A stretch of 64,000 bases of DNA from Bradyrhizobium sp. 200 (GTDB lineage Bacteria > Pseudomonadota > Alphaproteobacteria > Rhizobiales > Xanthobacteraceae). The notes beneath the pieces were generated by a model. The model was not told where the DNA came from and made no database searches. It worked only from the letters and a program-made list of their open reading frames with translations. Location: positions 8,228,001 through 8,292,000 of the forward strand of contig NZ_CP064689.1 in assembly GCF_023100945.1 (NCBI RefSeq), written 5' to 3'. Position numbers and translations under genes: made by a program. This document shows, one piece after another, positions 16,341-26,136 of this stretch (position 1 is the stretch's first letter; each line of letters opens with the position of its first letter).

Positions 16341-17809
16341 ATCAGTCCCGGTGCTGCCGTCGCCATGAACACCGCCAGCGCGTCGCGATCCGAAGGCGGC
16401 ATGGTGAGGCCGAGCTTGGAGCGCCGCCACAGGATGTCATCAGGAAATCGCGCCCATTCCTTTTGCATGAGATAGCGTACTTCGGCGCCCGTCAATTCCG
16501 GCCCGAAGGCTGGACCGAGGTCGCTGCGCTCTCTGGCGTCGCCGAGGATCTCCTTGACGTTCGACCCATAGGCGGCGACCAGACGCCGCGCCTGGTCCTC
16601 GCCGAGAAACCGCCAGCGTTCGCGCACTTCATCGACCTCATTGTCGAAACGGTCCCAGGCAAAATCGCCGCCGGGCAGCGGCGCCTTTGCGGTCCAGCGC
16701 GCCGACATCGGATAGAATTGCGTCAGCTTCGATACCGCCCTCTCCGCGCACAGTCGTGAGGTCGTGACGTCGCCGCCGAACACGGTGAGCAGCGGCGCCT
16801 TGCCGCGCCCGTGGTCGAGCGTCACAGCCACGTCGCGCCTGCTCGCGGCGCCCTGTGCCATGTTGGCGCCGGAAAGCGTGCGTACCACGTCGACCGTCTC
16901 GATCCGCTCGCGGAAATAGCGGTTCGCCGCATCGCAGAGATAGGCGACGTCGCCCGCCTCCATCGCAACGATGGCGGGATCGCCCTTGAAGGCATGGCTG
17001 GCGGTGCCGATCAGGGTAAAATCGCGCTCATAGGGACTTGCGAAAATCAACCGTCCGTCACTGTTTTGAAACACATAGATGTTGTCGCTGTCGAACAGGC
17101 GGCGGACGACGATCTGGTCCATCTGCACGGCGGAAAGCTTCGGCGGCGGCACGCGCAACACCGTCTCGGCGACGGACGACGTCCAGGCGCCGGTGGCGTT
17201 GGCGACCGCCCGCGCCGTGACGATCTGGCGATAGCCGCGATCGATCGTCACCAGCCGCCATTCCCTGCCGCGTTCGGCCCGACTGCAGCGTGCGCCGGTG
17301 CGAATCACCGCGCCGCGCGCGGCGGCGTCGACGGCGGTGAGAACCACCAGGCGGGAATCGTCCACGACGCAATCGGAATATTCAAAGGCGGTGCCGAACG
17401 GCCGCTTCAGCGCGTTGCCGATGGGGTGATGGGTGACATCGACGGTCGCCGAGGCCGGCAGACCGCTGCGCGAGGCCAACCGGTCGTACAACAGCAGCCA
17501 TGAGCGCAACTGCCAGGCCGGACGTTCGTCCGAATGAGCAGGAATCGCAAAGCGCATCGGGCGCACCAGATGCGGCGCTATCCTGAGCCAGACGTCGCGC
17601 TCGGCGAGCGCGGAACGGACGCGAAGGAAATGCCGGCGCTCCAGCCCAGCGAGATCGCCATGGATCAGTCGCGACGAGGCCGAGGAGGCGCCGGCGCCGA
17701 GATCGCCCTGTTCCAGCAGGATGACGCGCAGGCCGCGTCCGGCGGCGTCGCGCGCGATGCTGACGCCGTTCAATCCGCCGCCAATGATCGCGAGATCGTA
17801 GTCCGCCAT
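16325..17809 (-). CDS. glpD: glycerol-3-phosphate dehydrogenase (FAD, respiratory)
   Basis: 494 residues, the usual GlpD length. The FAD-binding Rossmann motif is at residues 8-26 ([19 protein letters not shown]), followed by the GlpD-specific [19 protein letters not shown] second conserved segment, [11 protein letters not shown], lies near residue 205, and the C-terminal domain is intact. It oxidises sn-glycerol 3-phosphate to dihydroxyacetone phosphate, passing electrons to quinone at the membrane. It overlaps the downstream cyclase gene by 16 bases. No glpK or transporter gene is adjacent. Confidence 0.93.
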   Translation of the reverse strand: MADYDLAIIGGGLNGVSIARDAAGRGLRVILLEQGDLGAGASSASSRLIHGDLAGLERRHFLRVRSALAERDVWLRIAPHLVRPMRFAIPAHSDERPAWQLRSWLLLYDRLASRSGLPASATVDVTHHPIGNALKRPFGTAFEYSDCVVDDSRLVVLTAVDAAARGAVIRTGARCSRAERGREWRLVTIDRGYRQIVTARAVANATGAWTSSVAETVLRVPPPKLSAVQMDQIVVRRLFDSDNIYVFQNSDGRLIFASPYERDFTLIGTASHAFKGDPAIVAMEAGDVAYLCDAANRYFRERIETVDVVRTLSGANMAQGAASRRDVAVTLDHGRGKAPLLTVFGGDVTTSRLCAERAVSKLTQFYPMSARWTAKAPLPGGDFAWDRFDNEVDEVRERWRFLGEDQARRLVAAYGSNVKEILGDARERSDLGPAFGPELTGAEVRYLMQKEWARFPDDILWRRSKLGLTMPPSDRDALAVFMATAAPGLICGAR

Positions 17810-17885
17810 ACGCCAGGGTTACTGGTGAGAATCCGATCTCACTACACTAGGGCATGATGGCCAAAAGTGGATGTAGTTCCCTGAA

Positions 17886-20588
17886 TCAGGCGCTGGCGAG
17901 TTTGCGTTCGGTCTCGACGTCGTTTGCGCTGCGGCCGACCAGCGCGGCGTAGTGCCCGATCGGCTGGGGCTTGCCGAGCAGATAGCCCTGCACCGCGTCG
18001 CAGCCCTCGTCGGCGAGGAAGCTGAGTTGTTCCTGGGTCTCGACGCCTTCGGCAACGATCGACATTTCGAGGCCGTGGCCGAGATCGATGACGGCGCGAA
18101 CGATCGCCGCCGACTGCGGGTTGCGTCCGAGATTCATGACGAACGTGCGGTCGATCTTGATCTTGTCGAACGGGAAAGCCTGCAGATAGCTCAGCGAGGA
18201 ATAGCCGGAACCGAAATCGTCCATCGAGATCCGCACGCCAAGCGACTTCAGCCGCCGGAGTAGCGCAAGACCACGGTCGAAATCCTCGATCAGCACGCCT
18301 TCGGTGATTTCGAGCTCGAGCCGGTCGGGCGCCAGCCCCGTCTCGAGCAGGATCGAATGCACCAGGCTGACCACGTCGCCATGCATGAACTGCGCCGGCG
18401 ACAGGTTGACGGCGATCTGCATCGGCACCGGCCAGGAGGCAGCCTCCCGGCAGGCTTCGCGCAGGATCCAATCGCCCATTTCGACGATCAGGCCGCTTTC
18501 TTCCGCCAGCGGAATGAATTCGCCCGGCGAGACGAAGCCGCGCACCGGATGGATCCAGCGCGCCAGCGCCTCGAAGCCGATGACCTTGCTGGTGCCGATC
18601 GTCGGGCCCGCCGCGGCCTGCGGCTGGTAGTACAACGACAATTCGCCGTTCCGGATCGCCATCGAGAGGTCCTGGTGCAGCACGCGGCGGTCGCGGATCT
18701 GCTGGTCCATCTCCGGCTCGAAGATGCTGATCGAGCCGCGCGACTTCGCCTTGGCGCGGAACAGCGCCGCGCCGGAATTGGCGAGCAGCGAGGCGGCATC
18801 GGAACCGTTATGCGGAAATACCGAGATGCCGGTGGTGACGCCGGTGCGCACCGACTTGCCATCGATCACGAATTCGTCCGACAGCGTCTGCGCAAGCTTT
18901 TCCGCCAGCGCCTGGCCGGCCTCCGGCTGCTTGCCGTCGATGATGAGGCCGAACTCGTCGCCCGACAGGCGGGCCACCACGCCGCCACGGGCGCAAGACT
19001 GGATGCGGCCCGCGACCTCGATCAGGAGCTTGTCGCCCATGGCGTGGCCGAACACGTCGTTGATTTCCTTCAGGCCGTCGAGGTCGACGCACAGCACCGC
19101 GAATTCCTCATCCGTGCCGGCGCAGGCCTCGATCATCTGCGCCAGCGCCTGCAGGAAGGCGGCGCGGTTCGGCAGATCGGTCAGGCCGTCATGATAGGCC
19201 ATGTGCGCCATCCGCGATTCGGTCTGGCGGCGGTCGGTGACGTCCTCATGGGTCTTGATCAGATATTGCGGCTCGCCGGCCTCGTCGAGCACCGTCATGC
19301 GGCGGGTCAGGAACAGCCGCAGCCCGTCCTTGGTGGAGATCGGATGCTCTTCGGTGAGCAGGCCGCGCTTCTTGATCGCGGCCTCGTCGCGCGCGATGAT
19401 CAGCTTGGCTTCGCGCGGATTGAAGATGTCGGCGGCGGTCAGGCCGGTGGCATCCTCGCGGCGGCGATTGAGAATGGTCTCGGCGCTGCGGTTGGCGAGC
19501 AGATAGCGCCCGTCGCTGACGCGCTCGACGATCAGCGACACCGGGATGTTGTCGACCACCAGTTCGAGGAATTTCTTGGTGTTTTCGAGCTCGCGCGACA
19601 GCGACCGGCGGTCGGTGACGTCGTCGAACAGCGCGATCAGGAATTCCGGCTTGTTGTCCTCGTTGCGTGCAACGACGCGATTGGAGGAGAGAATGCGCTC
19701 ATTGTCGCCCCGTTCGACGACATATTCGCTGCGGTGATAGCCTTCCGGCGCCGTCAGGGCCGCCTGGTCCGCCGTCTCGATGCTCTTCGCGGTTTCAGGG
19801 CGGAAGATTTCGTCGGCGCGCTTGCCGATGATGTGGTCGCGGGAGAAGCGCGAGAATCGTTCGAACGCCCGGTTGGCGAAGATATAGCGGCCGTCCTCGA
19901 TGTTCTTGGCGGCGACGCAGACCGGAACGTTGTCGAGCACCGATTCCAGAAATTGGGTGGTCGATGCCAGTTTGCGCGAGAGCTGGCGCTGCTCCGTGCA
20001 GTCCTCATGCGTTCCGATCGTCCCGCCATTGGGCAGGCGGAAGATCTTCGACAATACCGATCGTCCGCCCGGCAGTTCAGTGACGACGCCTTCGGGGCGG
20101 CGGGCAAGCTTGCTGAACTCCTCGACGGTGAGACTGAGCAGGCCCCGCGCGCGGCGCAGTTCGAGCAGTTCGCGGCCGGTCATGGAGGGCGGAATCTCGG
20201 CGCGGCTGAGCCCGTACATTTCGAGAAAGCGGTCGTTGAAGAAGACCACGCGGTTTTGCGCGTTGGTGATCATCACGCCCTGGTTGAGGGTGTTGAGCGC
20301 CGAACTGATGAATGCGCTGCGCCGCAATTGTGCGCTCTTGGCGCCCCGCAACGCCGCCAGTATCCAGATCCCGATCGCAACCAGGAAGGAAACGACCGCG
20401 ATCCCCCCGAGCAGGAGCTCCCACGCCAGATTGGGATCGAATTCGCCGATATAGCTCGCCGGCGCAAAGCCCTCGGAAGGCGCGGCAGCCCAGGCAAATC
20501 CGCACGGCGCAGCAATGGCGAGCAGGCAGACGAGGGCCTGCGCCGGAATCGAATTCTTCCGTCCTGCCTGCCGGTTCCTGTCAGCCAT
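17886..20588 (-). CDS. PAS-GGDEF-EAL cyclic-di-GMP signalling protein
   Basis: 900 residues. A signal-like N-terminus (about 16-36) and a second helix (about 55-80) anchor it in the membrane. Three PAS-type sensor regions follow (about 90-205, 215-335 and 345-455); the last two share the pattern VPV(C/S)..DGRY(I/L)..ANR. The GGDEF domain (about 460-620) carries the variant SGDEF at about residue 540. The EAL domain (about 640-880) keeps EALARW, MDDFGSGYSSLSYLQ, KIDRTFV and VAEGVET, so phosphodiesterase activity is likely. Whether SGDEF still makes c-di-GMP or only senses GTP is open. A tandem, partly palindromic promoter region of about 258 bases separates it from the divergent oxidoreductase. 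Confidence 0.92.
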   Translation of the reverse strand: MADRNRQAGRKNSIPAQALVCLLAIAAPCGFAWAAAPSEGFAPASYIGEFDPNLAWELLLGGIAVVSFLVAIGIWILAALRGAKSAQLRRSAFISSALNTLNQGVMITNAQNRVVFFNDRFLEMYGLSRAEIPPSMTGRELLELRRARGLLSLTVEEFSKLARRPEGVVTELPGGRSVLSKIFRLPNGGTIGTHEDCTEQRQLSRKLASTTQFLESVLDNVPVCVAAKNIEDGRYIFANRAFERFSRFSRDHIIGKRADEIFRPETAKSIETADQAALTAPEGYHRSEYVVERGDNERILSSNRVVARNEDNKPEFLIALFDDVTDRRSLSRELENTKKFLELVVDNIPVSLIVERVSDGRYLLANRSAETILNRRREDATGLTAADIFNPREAKLIIARDEAAIKKRGLLTEEHPISTKDGLRLFLTRRMTVLDEAGEPQYLIKTHEDVTDRRQTESRMAHMAYHDGLTDLPNRAAFLQALAQMIEACAGTDEEFAVLCVDLDGLKEINDVFGHAMGDKLLIEVAGRIQSCARGGVVARLSGDEFGLIIDGKQPEAGQALAEKLAQTLSDEFVIDGKSVRTGVTTGISVFPHNGSDAASLLANSGAALFRAKAKSRGSISIFEPEMDQQIRDRRVLHQDLSMAIRNGELSLYYQPQAAAGPTIGTSKVIGFEALARWIHPVRGFVSPGEFIPLAEESGLIVEMGDWILREACREAASWPVPMQIAVNLSPAQFMHGDVVSLVHSILLETGLAPDRLELEITEGVLIEDFDRGLALLRRLKSLGVRISMDDFGSGYSSLSYLQAFPFDKIKIDRTFVMNLGRNPQSAAIVRAVIDLGHGLEMSIVAEGVETQEQLSFLADEGCDAVQGYLLGKPQPIGHYAALVGRSANDVETERKLASA

Positions 20589-20846
20589 TACCCACCCGAG
20601 GTTTGCGGGTCGAGTGTCTGGCTTGACGGGTTTGGATCGGGTAAACGACTACCCGTGCAATTCTAAAATATGACCCAAATTACGGCAATTGCCCTGACAT
20701 GATTAATGCTCCACTAACGGGACCGCGTTCGCGGCGTATTCCGAGGCAAACCAACGGGTTGGCCAACTGCTCCACTGAGCGAATCGACCGTCGCCGAGCA
20801 CGGCAGGCGCCGATTTGCGCGCCAGATTCTCAGGTCCGAAACTGAC

Positions 20847-21950
20847 ATGGACAAGGTCGATTGCGTCGTCATCGGAGCGGGGGTGATCGGGCTCGCGATC
20901 GCACGGCGCCTGGCCCAGGCGGGCCGCGAAGTGATCGTGCTCGAGGCCACTGAGGGCATCGGTACCATCACCTCCTCGCGTAACAGCGAGGTGATCCACG
21001 CCGGGATCTATTACCGCGCCGGCAGCCTGATGGCGCAGATGTGCGTGAGCGGCAAGCGCGCGCTCTACCAATACTGCCGCGACCACGGCATTTCCCATCG
21101 CAATTGCGGCAAGCTGATCGTAGCGACGACACCAAGCGAAACCGAAAAGCTGCAGTCGATCCGCGCGCATGCCGAAGCCAATGGCGTCGACGACATGCAG
21201 TTGCTGACGGGCGAGGCGGCACGCGCGCTGGAGCCGGCGCTCAACTGCGATGCGGCCCTGCTCTCGCCGTCCACCGGCATCATCGACAGCCACGCCTACA
21301 TGCTGGCGCTGCGGGGCGACGCGGAGGAAGCCGGCGCGGCCTATGCGTTCCACACGCCGCTGTTGCACGCCCGAGCCGGTGCCGGCCGGATCGAAATCGA
21401 AGCCGGCGGCGAGGCGCCGATGACGCTTGCATGCAACCTGCTCGTCAATGCGGCGGGGCTGGGCGCGCCTGCGGTGGCGCGCAGTATCGAAGGCATGCCG
21501 GTCGGGATGATCCCCTGCGCCTACCTGGCCAAGGGCAATTATTTCAGTTGCAGCGCGCGGGCCCCGTTTTCACGCCTGATCTATCCCGTGCCGGAGCCCG
21601 GCGGACTGGGCGTGCACCTGACGCTCGACATGGCGGGACAGGCCCGCTTCGGCCCCGACGTGGAGTGGGTCGAGAGCATCGACTATGCGGTGGATCCCGC
21701 GCGTGCCGAGCGATTCTACCCGGCGATCCGGCGCTACTGGCCGACGCTGCCGGACGGCGCGCTGATGCCGAGCTATTCCGGCATCCGGCCGAAGATCGTG
21801 CCGCCGGCCGTCGCCACGCAGGATTTTCTGATTCAGGGCCCGGCCGATCACGGCGTCGCCGGGCTGATCAATTTGTTCGGCATAGAATCGCCGGGACTGA
21901 CGTCATCGCTCGCGATCGCCGATCATGTCGGCGCGCTGGCGGAGCTGTGA
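20847..21950 (+). CDS. FAD-dependent oxidoreductase, L-2-hydroxyglutarate dehydrogenase (LhgO) family
   Basis: 367 residues. An FAD-binding Rossmann motif is at the N-terminus ([18 protein letters not shown]). LhgO-type landmarks follow: [20 protein letters not shown] (contains the HAG-IYY active-site region), [18 protein letters not shown] and the terminal [19 protein letters not shown]. The family oxidises L-2-hydroxyglutarate to 2-oxoglutarate with quinone. Related members act on other 2-hydroxy acids or glycerol phosphate, so the substrate is probable rather than proven. It stands alone. Confidence 0.85.
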   Translation: MDKVDCVVIGAGVIGLAIARRLAQAGREVIVLEATEGIGTITSSRNSEVIHAGIYYRAGSLMAQMCVSGKRALYQYCRDHGISHRNCGKLIVATTPSETEKLQSIRAHAEANGVDDMQLLTGEAARALEPALNCDAALLSPSTGIIDSHAYMLALRGDAEEAGAAYAFHTPLLHARAGAGRIEIEAGGEAPMTLACNLLVNAAGLGAPAVARSIEGMPVGMIPCAYLAKGNYFSCSARAPFSRLIYPVPEPGGLGVHLTLDMAGQARFGPDVEWVESIDYAVDPARAERFYPAIRRYWPTLPDGALMPSYSGIRPKIVPPAVATQDFLIQGPADHGVAGLINLFGIESPGLTSSLAIADHVGALAEL

Positions 21951-22080
21951 CGGAAGCTGCAGAGACTGGACTGCAGCGACTTGGCACGCAGAGACTTGGC
22001 ACGCAGAGATTGCATGCGGACGGATGAGCGCACCGGCGCCCATCCGGTCGCGTAGGGTTTTCGATACTTTGCTGGACTGG

Positions 22081-22266
22081 TTAGTGGAGAGTTTCGTCGG
22101 CGGTATGCTTCAACCGCTCGATCTCATCCTTGACCATCAACTTGCGGCGCTTCAACTCGACAATTTGCAGGTCGTCTGTGGAAAGGTGCACGAGCGCTTC
22201 GTGCAATTCGTTCTCGAGGATCTTGTGTTTACGTTCAAGTTCAACAAGATGCGCCTGTAGTGCCAT
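22081..22266 (-). CDS. YdcH/DUF465 family small protein
   Basis: 61 residues forming a two-helix hairpin: LQAHLVELERKHKILENELH, then DLQIVELKRRKLMVKDEIER. This is the DUF465 (PF04325) signature with the central LKRRKLxxKDEI. A GGAG-type ribosome-binding site precedes the ATG. No biochemical function is established for the family. A second gene of similar type lies in the opposite direction at 22635. Confidence 0.88.
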   Translation of the reverse strand: MALQAHLVELERKHKILENELHEALVHLSTDDLQIVELKRRKLMVKDEIERLKHTADETLH

Positions 22267-22457
22267 ACGAAATCTCCTCGGTGGGTGAACCTCAGATTCG
22301 ATCCGGACGAGCGAGTGTACACCAGCCGACGAATCTGTCGATGGGTATCCAGAATCGCGCCTCTCATATTTTCGGATTTATCTGTAATCAAACGTGAGTA
22401 TGGGAACCCGGTCAGCTTGCGGACCGGCCTCGCAGGGACGATATTCACTGCCGGCCC

Positions 22458-22536
22458 AGAGCATGATCCGGAAAAGTGGCTACCGGTTTTTCCTCGCGAT
22501 AAACGTGGAATGCGCTTGCGCGGAGATCATGCTCAA
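22458..22536. repeat. AGAGCATGATCCGGAAAAGTG-type repeat in the gap between two YdcH genes
   Basis: Ends are inverted: AGAGCATGATC at the left, GATCATGCTC at the right, with CCGGAAAAGTGGCTACCGG next to the left end. I recall this motif as a common rhizobial and Bradyrhizobium intergenic repeat. The rest of the gap 22267-22634 shows no gene; it may hold the divergent promoters. Confidence 0.7.
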
Positions 22537-22634
22537 ATCAAAGAGATAGGGCGGGATGACGATTCGAAGAAAAGTCAGCACGCTCCAGGAAAAATCCGTT
22601 CGCAACCTCATCGTGCTTTCAGCTAACGTAAACC

Positions 22635-22841
22635 ATGACCGACGATGATGAGCGCGAGCTTGAAAACGAGCTCGCCCGGCTGCAACAGGAGCATCGCGAT
22701 CTCGATGCGGCGATCGACGCGCTGCATCAGTCGCCCGCGCCGGACTTGCTGCGGCTACAGCGGCTGAAGAAACGCAAGCTGCAGTTGCGCGACCGCATCG
22801 CCTTCATCGAAGACCAGATCACGCCCGATATCATCGCCTGA
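22635..22841 (+). CDS. YdcH/DUF465-like small protein
   Basis: 68 residues, again a helical hairpin: ELENELARLQQEHRDLDAAI, then LLRLQRLKKRKLQLRDRIAF. The LQRLKKRKLxLRD(R/E)I core is the DUF465 motif, more diverged than in the neighbour at 22081. It follows the dispersed repeat and points towards the LexA-boxed small genes, but 216 bases separate them, so it is probably not part of their transcript. Confidence 0.8.
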   Translation: MTDDDERELENELARLQQEHRDLDAAIDALHQSPAPDLLRLQRLKKRKLQLRDRIAFIEDQITPDIIA

Positions 22842-23008
22842 TCGTCGCGCTTGCCTCGTTCGAGCAAGTCCGGTTCGCCGAAATCGTCCGTCTTCCGGCA
22901 GATCGTTTTCCCCGACATCCACATCCCCGACGACGCGTGAAGATCTTGCTCGGCGCCATACTGGAAAAAACAGGCCTTCCAGGCGGCGGATGCGGCTTGA
23001 CTTTTTGA

Positions 23009-23023
23009 GAACAAAAAGAGAAC
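23009..23023 (+). promoter_or_regulatory. LexA (SOS) box, GAAC-AAAAAGA-GAAC
   Basis: A second exact match to the alphaproteobacterial LexA target. TTGACT at 22997-23002 is a good -35 element; the box covers the spacer and the -10 region, 34 bases before the ATG at 23058. No similar box was noticed upstream of the YdcH-like gene. Confidence 0.78.
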
Positions 23024-23057
23024 ATACTCTCCTGCCGCCAGCTTCGGGAGTATCGCC

Positions 23058-23270
23058 ATGTCCGTTACATCGCCCCTGTCCGACAATAGCCGCTACGAGC
23101 AGGCCTGCGATCAGGCCATCGCGATGTGCGACGGCAATCTGCGCTCGACCATCAAGGCGCTGATCATGGCGAACGAATATCTGGAAACCGAACTGGAGGA
23201 ATTGCAGGCGGCGATCGCCGCCGGCTGTGTGCCGGCGCGAACCTCCCATGCGGAGAGCGACGCAGCCTGA
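23058..23270 (+). CDS. uncharacterised small protein (70 aa) behind a LexA box
   Basis: 70 residues, mostly helical: NSRYEQACDQAIAMCDGNLR, then STIKALIMANEYLETELEEL, and a short tail. GGGAG lies about 9 bases before the ATG. No named family is recognised; the regular hydrophobic pattern and good start signals support a real gene. Together with the next gene 23 bases downstream it forms a short operon that the LexA box should control. A DNA-damage-inducible role is inferred from that site only. Confidence 0.7.
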   Translation: MSVTSPLSDNSRYEQACDQAIAMCDGNLRSTIKALIMANEYLETELEELQAAIAAGCVPARTSHAESDAA

Positions 23271-23293
23271 TCCATCAAACCCGGAGCGAACCA

Positions 23294-23545
23294 ATGGCCG
23301 ATGTCACTTATTACGTCGCAATGCCATTCCTGCAGGACGATAGCGGTACGCCGGTGGCGGGAGCCGCGGAAGAATGCCAGAGCCCGACAACCGCGTTGCG
23401 GCGTGCCGAGACCATGTCGCGAATGGCCGGCAGCATCGGCGCCGTCGCCTTCAGCCGCAGCGGCGATCCGATGATGGGCGAATTCGGCGATGCGAAGCTG
23501 CTGCGCACATTCGGCAATGTGCCGGACGATCTCAGCGGGCTTTAA
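23294..23545 (+). CDS. uncharacterised small protein (83 aa), second gene behind the LexA box
   Basis: 83 residues with mixed alpha/beta character: MADVTYYVAMPFLQDDSG, PTTALRRAETMSRMAGSIGA, VAFSRSGDPMMGEFGDAKLL, and NVPDDLSGL at the end. GAGCGAACCA lies before the ATG, which I prefer over a longer reading frame that would begin inside the previous gene. No family name comes to mind. The alternating strand and helix pattern suggests a compact globular domain. Spacing of 23 bases from the previous gene indicates co-transcription. Confidence 0.7.
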   Translation: MADVTYYVAMPFLQDDSGTPVAGAAEECQSPTTALRRAETMSRMAGSIGAVAFSRSGDPMMGEFGDAKLLRTFGNVPDDLSGL

Positions 23546-23560
23546 GGATCGTCGGGATTC

Positions 23561-23650
23561 GTAAGGCGGGCAAAGCGCAAGCGTGCCCACCATCTTCTTC
23601 CGTACTTGCCAATGGTGGGCACGGCGCGAAGCGCGCCTTGCCCACCCTAC
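23561..23650. repeat. GGGCAAAGCGCAAGCGTGCCCACCAT-type inverted repeat
   Basis: Arms GCGTGCCCACCAT and ATGGTGGGCACG are inverted, flanked by GTAAGGCGGGCAAAGCGC and GCGCGCCTTGCCCACC. It lies between the convergent ends of the LexA-boxed pair and the GGDEF gene, a position suited to a transcription terminator. Confidence 0.65.
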
Positions 23651-23677
23651 CGCTCGTTGCAATGACGGCTTACGACT

Positions 23678-24361
23678 TCACGACACCTCATGCCGCCGCA
23701 ACGCCTTGCGCACATACATGGCGCTGTCGGCCGCCTCCAGCGCGCGGCCCGCTTCGGAGTGGGTATCGAGAACAGAGACACCCGCGGAGGCGCCCGTGGT
23801 AATGGCGCGGCCATCGAACACGAAGGTGAGGCGATCGATCGCTTCCTCCAGCGCGGCCGCCTTGGCGCGGGCGTCGGTCTCGCTGAGATTCCATAACAGC
23901 AGCGCGAACTCGTCGCCGCCGAGTCGGCCGACCACGTCGGAAGCGCGCACCTGCGCGAGCAGCGTCGTGACGACGGCCTTGAGCACCTGGTCGCCTGCGG
24001 CATGTCCGAAAGCGTCGTTGATCGGCTTCAGGCGATCGACGTCGAGCACGACCAGGGCGCCGCCGGCGCGATAGCGTTTGATGTAGGCGATCGCGCGATT
24101 GAGCTCGCGCTCGAAGCCGCGCCGGTTTGGAATGCCCAGCAGGAAGTCGGTATCGGCGGAGGCCTGAAGTTCCTCGATCTGCGCCTGCGTCCGGGCCAGT
24201 TGCGCCTTCAGCCGGCGAATCGTCGCCTTGGTGTCGTTGGAGGCCGCCGGCGGCCGGGATCCCGGTTCAGATGACCGCCGCGGTGCGGCTTTTCGCCCGG
24301 AAACCGCGTTTTTGGGGCGTTTTCCGGCCCTGGAGGCGGTCGCCCTGGTTTTCTTCTTCAT
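23678..24361 (-). CDS. GGDEF-domain diguanylate cyclase
   Basis: 227 residues. The first 45 or so are basic and low-complexity. A coiled coil follows (RRLKAQLARTQAQIEELQAS), then the GGDEF domain from about residue 70: the TDFLLGIPNRRGFERELNRA linker, DVDRLKPINDAFGHAAGD and an intact GRLGGDEFALLLW near residue 146. No transmembrane or sensor domain is visible, so the coiled coil may drive dimerisation. No RxxD I-site is evident at the usual distance before GGDEF (VRASD lies close to it). Confidence 0.88.
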   Translation of the reverse strand: MKKKTRATASRAGKRPKNAVSGRKAAPRRSSEPGSRPPAASNDTKATIRRLKAQLARTQAQIEELQASADTDFLLGIPNRRGFERELNRAIAYIKRYRAGGALVVLDVDRLKPINDAFGHAAGDQVLKAVVTTLLAQVRASDVVGRLGGDEFALLLWNLSETDARAKAAALEEAIDRLTFVFDGRAITTGASAGVSVLDTHSEAGRALEAADSAMYVRKALRRHEVS

Positions 24362-24512
24362 GGCCTTCCCTGTGCAGGCTTGCTTATGAAGGCTTGCCGG
24401 GATTCACCAAGACAGGATAGTCCATTCCTGATCCCTTGCCACGCCTTGGATGAGCCCCGGGCCGACCCTATAATCGGCCTATGTTTCTGGATTCCTGAAC
24501 AGAATTGACGAG

Positions 24513-25001
24513 ATGACCGTACCCATCGCCATCATCATGGGCAGCCAGTCGGACTGGGAGACCATGCGCCACGCCGCCGAAACGCTGGCAGCGCTCGGGA
24601 TCGATTGCGAAAAGCGCATCGTCTCGGCCCACCGGACCCCTGACCGGCTGTTCACTTTCGCCAAGGGCGCCAAGACCGCAGGCTTCAAGGTCATCATCGC
24701 CGGCGCCGGCGGGGCAGCCCATCTGCCGGGCATGGCGGCGGCGCTGACGGAACTGCCGGTGTTCGGCGTTCCCATCGAATCCAAGGCGCTGTCGGGGGTC
24801 GATTCGCTGTACTCGATCGTGCAGATGCCGGCCGGCGTTCCCGTCGGTACGCTGGCGATCGGAAAGGCCGGCGCCATCAATGCCGCGCTGCTCGCAGCAA
24901 GCGTGCTCGCGCTGACCGACGCGGCGCTGGCAACGCGATTGGCCGCCTGGCGCAAGCAGCAGACCGACGCCGTCAAGGAGCGCCCGGAGGGATCGGCGTG
25001 A
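24513..25001 (+). CDS. purE: N5-carboxyaminoimidazole ribonucleotide mutase
   Basis: 162 residues, class I Pur[11 protein letters not shown] at the N-terminus and [17 protein letters not shown] form the substrate site. SAHRTPDR is intact, and the C-terminal [14 protein letters not shown] helix is typical. It converts N5-CAIR to CAIR in purine synthesis. The stop overlaps the GTG start of purK in GTGA. Confidence 0.96.
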   Translation: MTVPIAIIMGSQSDWETMRHAAETLAALGIDCEKRIVSAHRTPDRLFTFAKGAKTAGFKVIIAGAGGAAHLPGMAAALTELPVFGVPIESKALSGVDSLYSIVQMPAGVPVGTLAIGKAGAINAALLAASVLALTDAALATRLAAWRKQQTDAVKERPEGSA

Positions 25002-26101
25002 CGGCTTCAGGCAAGGTGAAGCTGAAGCCGGGCGACACCATCGGAATTCTCGGCGGCGGACAATTGGGCCGGATGCTGGCCATGGCGGCGGCGCGCCTTG
25101 GCCTCAAATGCCAGGTGTTTTCTCCGGACCCGGACTCGCCCGCCTTCGACGTGGTGCTGAACGCGACCTGCGCCGAATATGCCGATGTCGAGGCGCTTGA
25201 ACTGTTCGCCAACGATGTCGACGTCATCACCTATGAATTCGAGAACGTGCCGGCCGCCACCGCCATGGTGCTGGCCGCGCGGCGTCCGGTATTGCCGGCG
25301 CAGAAGATCCTCGAAACCACGCAGGACCGGCTGATCGAAAAGGATTTCGTCAAGCGGCTCGGCATCGGCACCGCCGACTATGCCGACGTGTCGTCGGTGG
25401 AAACACTGCAGAGCGCCATTGCGCGCATCGGCCTGCCCGCCGTGATCAAGACCCGCCGCTTCGGCTATGACGGAAAGGGCCAGGCGATCATTCGCGAAGG
25501 CGACGACCCTGTCCGCGTTTGGGAAGACCTCGGCACCAAATCCGCGATCCTCGAAGCCTTCGTTCCGTTCGAGCGCGAGATCTCCGTGATCGCCGCGCGC
25601 TCGGCGGACGGTGAGGTCGAATGTTACGACGTCACCGAAAACGAACACTGCGATCACATCCTGAAATTCTCGCGCGTGCCCGCCGCGATCTCGGATGCGC
25701 TGGCCGCAGACGCGCGCGCCGTCGCCGAGAAGATCGCAAACGCGCTCGACTATGTCGGCGTGCTTGCAGTCGAATTGTTCGTCGTTGCCGGAAACGGCAG
25801 ACCGCACGTGCTGGTCAACGAGATTGCGCCGCGGGTGCATAATTCCGGGCACTGGACGCTGGACGGCGCCTCGATCTCCCAGTTCGAGCAGCACATCAGG
25901 GCGATCGCCGGCTGGCCGCTCGGCAAGCCGGTTCGTCACGGCCAGGTCACCATGACCAACCTGATCGGCGACGATATCCTGACCTACGAGCAATGGCTGA
26001 CGGTGCCCGGCGCCACCGTTCACCTCTACGGCAAGGGCGCGCCACGGCCGGGCCGCAAGATGGGCCATGTCACCGAGGTGGCCCCGGCCAGCAAGAAATA
26101 A
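24998..26101 (+). CDS. purK: N5-carboxyaminoimidazole ribonucleotide synthase
   Basis: 367 residues with an ATP-grasp fold. An N-terminal [16 protein letters not shown] loop binds the nucleotide ring. [33 protein letters not shown] and [20 protein letters not shown] are the ATP-grasp and AIR-site motifs. It makes N5-CAIR from AIR, ATP and bicarbonate, the step before PurE. Start is GTG at 24998, overlapping the purE stop; a hairpin terminator follows. Confidence 0.96.
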   Translation: MTASGKVKLKPGDTIGILGGGQLGRMLAMAAARLGLKCQVFSPDPDSPAFDVVLNATCAEYADVEALELFANDVDVITYEFENVPAATAMVLAARRPVLPAQKILETTQDRLIEKDFVKRLGIGTADYADVSSVETLQSAIARIGLPAVIKTRRFGYDGKGQAIIREGDDPVRVWEDLGTKSAILEAFVPFEREISVIAARSADGEVECYDVTENEHCDHILKFSRVPAAISDALAADARAVAEKIANALDYVGVLAVELFVVAGNGRPHVLVNEIAPRVHNSGHWTLDGASISQFEQHIRAIAGWPLGKPVRHGQVTMTNLIGDDILTYEQWLTVPGATVHLYGKGAPRPGRKMGHVTEVAPASKK

Positions 26102-26134
26102 GCGCCCGCCGGGCTCTCGCCGGGCGCGTTTGTT
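26102..26134. terminator. terminator between purK and aqpZ
   Basis: GCGCCCG at 26102-26108 pairs with CGGGCGC at 26121-26127, followed by TTTGTT on the plus strand. It sits between the convergent purK and aqpZ genes and can serve purK. Confidence 0.75.
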
Positions 26135-26136
26135 GA

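Noticed and set aside
18357..20666. 769-codon plus-strand open frame
   Set aside because: Antisense shadow of the PAS-GGDEF-EAL gene, with repetitive Arg/His/Gln/Asp composition and no domain.
21970..22015. tandem CTTGGCACGCAGAGA copies downstream of the LhgO-like gene
   Set aside because: Only two copies of a 15-base unit, outside any gene, with no sign of function.
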